From the NCBI RefSeq assembly GCF_013204855.1, contig NZ_JABMKZ010000009.1:1-64000 (forward strand): a DNA stretch of 64,000 nucleotides, in the 5' to 3' direction. The position numbers and the translations under genes were made by a program. The stretch's first letter is position 1, and each line of letters opens with the position of its first letter. The DNA comes from Paenibacillus alba. Lineage in GTDB: Bacteria; Bacillota; Bacilli; Paenibacillales; NBRC-103111. Positions 63,723 to 64,000 of the stretch are shown here, piece after piece. Under the pieces are notes generated by a model. It was not told the origin of the DNA. It made no database searches and worked only from the letters and a program-made list of their open reading frames with translations.

Positions 63723-63782
63723 CAGCATGTTGTGTTATACTAGGTTATACAGGTAATTATCGGAACAGGGAGCTCGGTAGCA

Positions 63783-64000
63783 ATGAAAAAAGTGAGCATT
63801 TTGGATGTAGTTGAAAAGTCGGGTGTTTCTCTCGTCACTGTGTCTAGAGTCTTGAATAACGTAGGGACAGTGCGGGAGAGCAATCGCCAGAAGGTATTGC
63901 AAGCAATTAAGGATCTGGACTATCGGCCGAATTCTGCTGCCCGCAGTCTGGCGCGTGGTTCAACGGGTTTAATTGGGCTTACGCTGGAAACGTTAAAGGA
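63783..64000 (+). CDS. LacI-family repressor, paralogue, cut by window end
   Basis: The first 72 codons of a second LacI-type repressor, continuing past the window. Residues 1-66 match the regulator at 58933 almost throughout: MKKVSILDVVEKSGVSLVTV, RVLNNVGTVRESNRQKVLQA, and then the hinge NSAARSLARG. Such similarity in the DNA-reading helices implies overlapping operators. It has a normal ATG, with GGGAG 11 nt upstream. It probably heads another sugar operon beyond the window. Confidence 0.9.
   Translation, partial: MKKVSILDVVEKSGVSLVTVSRVLNNVGTVRESNRQKVLQAIKDLDYRPNSAARSLARGSTGLIGLTLETLK

Noticed and set aside
1..64000. tRNA or rRNA genes, integrase, transposase or phage genes
   Set aside because: I looked for cloverleaf tails, rRNA cores and recombinase motifs and saw none; the repeats are the only mobile-like elements.

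Overview
The window looks like chromosomal DNA of an endospore-forming, Gram-positive saprophyte of the Paenibacillus type. Supporting this are a gerA-gerB-gerC spore germination operon, a secreted protein with three C-terminal SLH domains, three ABC sugar importers built from a lipoprotein and two permeases with no ATPase gene, a large membrane-bound AraC regulator, a pbuE-type purine riboswitch, strong AGGAGG ribosome sites and frequent TTG/GTG starts. All assignments rest on reading the sequence; no database search was run.

Layout. 1-906: non-coding repeats (a 61-bp tandem array, then a four-module palindromic element). 1042-4922: an OmpR-type two-component system resembling HssRS and a membrane S41 protease. 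4969-8299: a YbaK-type deacylase, then an ECF42-type sigma factor flanked by two DGPF/YCII proteins and a DUF1801 protein. Both DGPF genes carry the same predicted promoter, TGTCGA-N17-CGTC. 8675-12417 (minus): gerC, gerB, gerA. 12568-14748: two convergent membrane diguanylate cyclases. 14873-18353: siderophore-iron module (Btr-like regulator, Fur box, binding lipoprotein, FhuF-like reductase). 18428-20539: adenine riboswitch, pbuE, deoD. 20774-22447: DHA2 drug exporter behind a promoter with a 24-bp palindromic operator. 22500-23800: two minisatellites and a second palindromic element.

24032-31152: oligosaccharide ABC importer, membrane AraC regulator and a PL22-like oligogalacturonate lyase, suggesting pectin fragments as substrate. 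31318-35394: class I aldolase, Gfo/Idh/MocA dehydrogenase, PfkB kinase and DeoR regulator, a sugar or polyol pathway of unknown substrate. 35816-41981: asparaginase II, ABC importer, CutC and a ROK regulator; the operon and the regulator gene share one promoter-operator design. 42636-54868: a 1639-residue secreted glycosidase, a GH43-like propeller and a 1911-residue SLH-anchored beta-helix protein. 55572-63393: ABC importer, LacI regulator, BadF-type kinase, GH4 6-phospho-glycosidase and secreted GH18 protein. 63783 to the end: the start of a second, paralogous LacI regulator.

Some two thirds of the window serves polysaccharide capture: surface enzymes cut polymers, MsmX-dependent importers bring in the oligomers, cytoplasmic enzymes process them, and each unit has its own regulator. 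The most notable non-coding signals are the twin ECF42-type promoters, the twin ROK operators, the adenine riboswitch, two families of dispersed repeat elements with mirror symmetry, and a LacI gene whose normal start codon appears to be lost.
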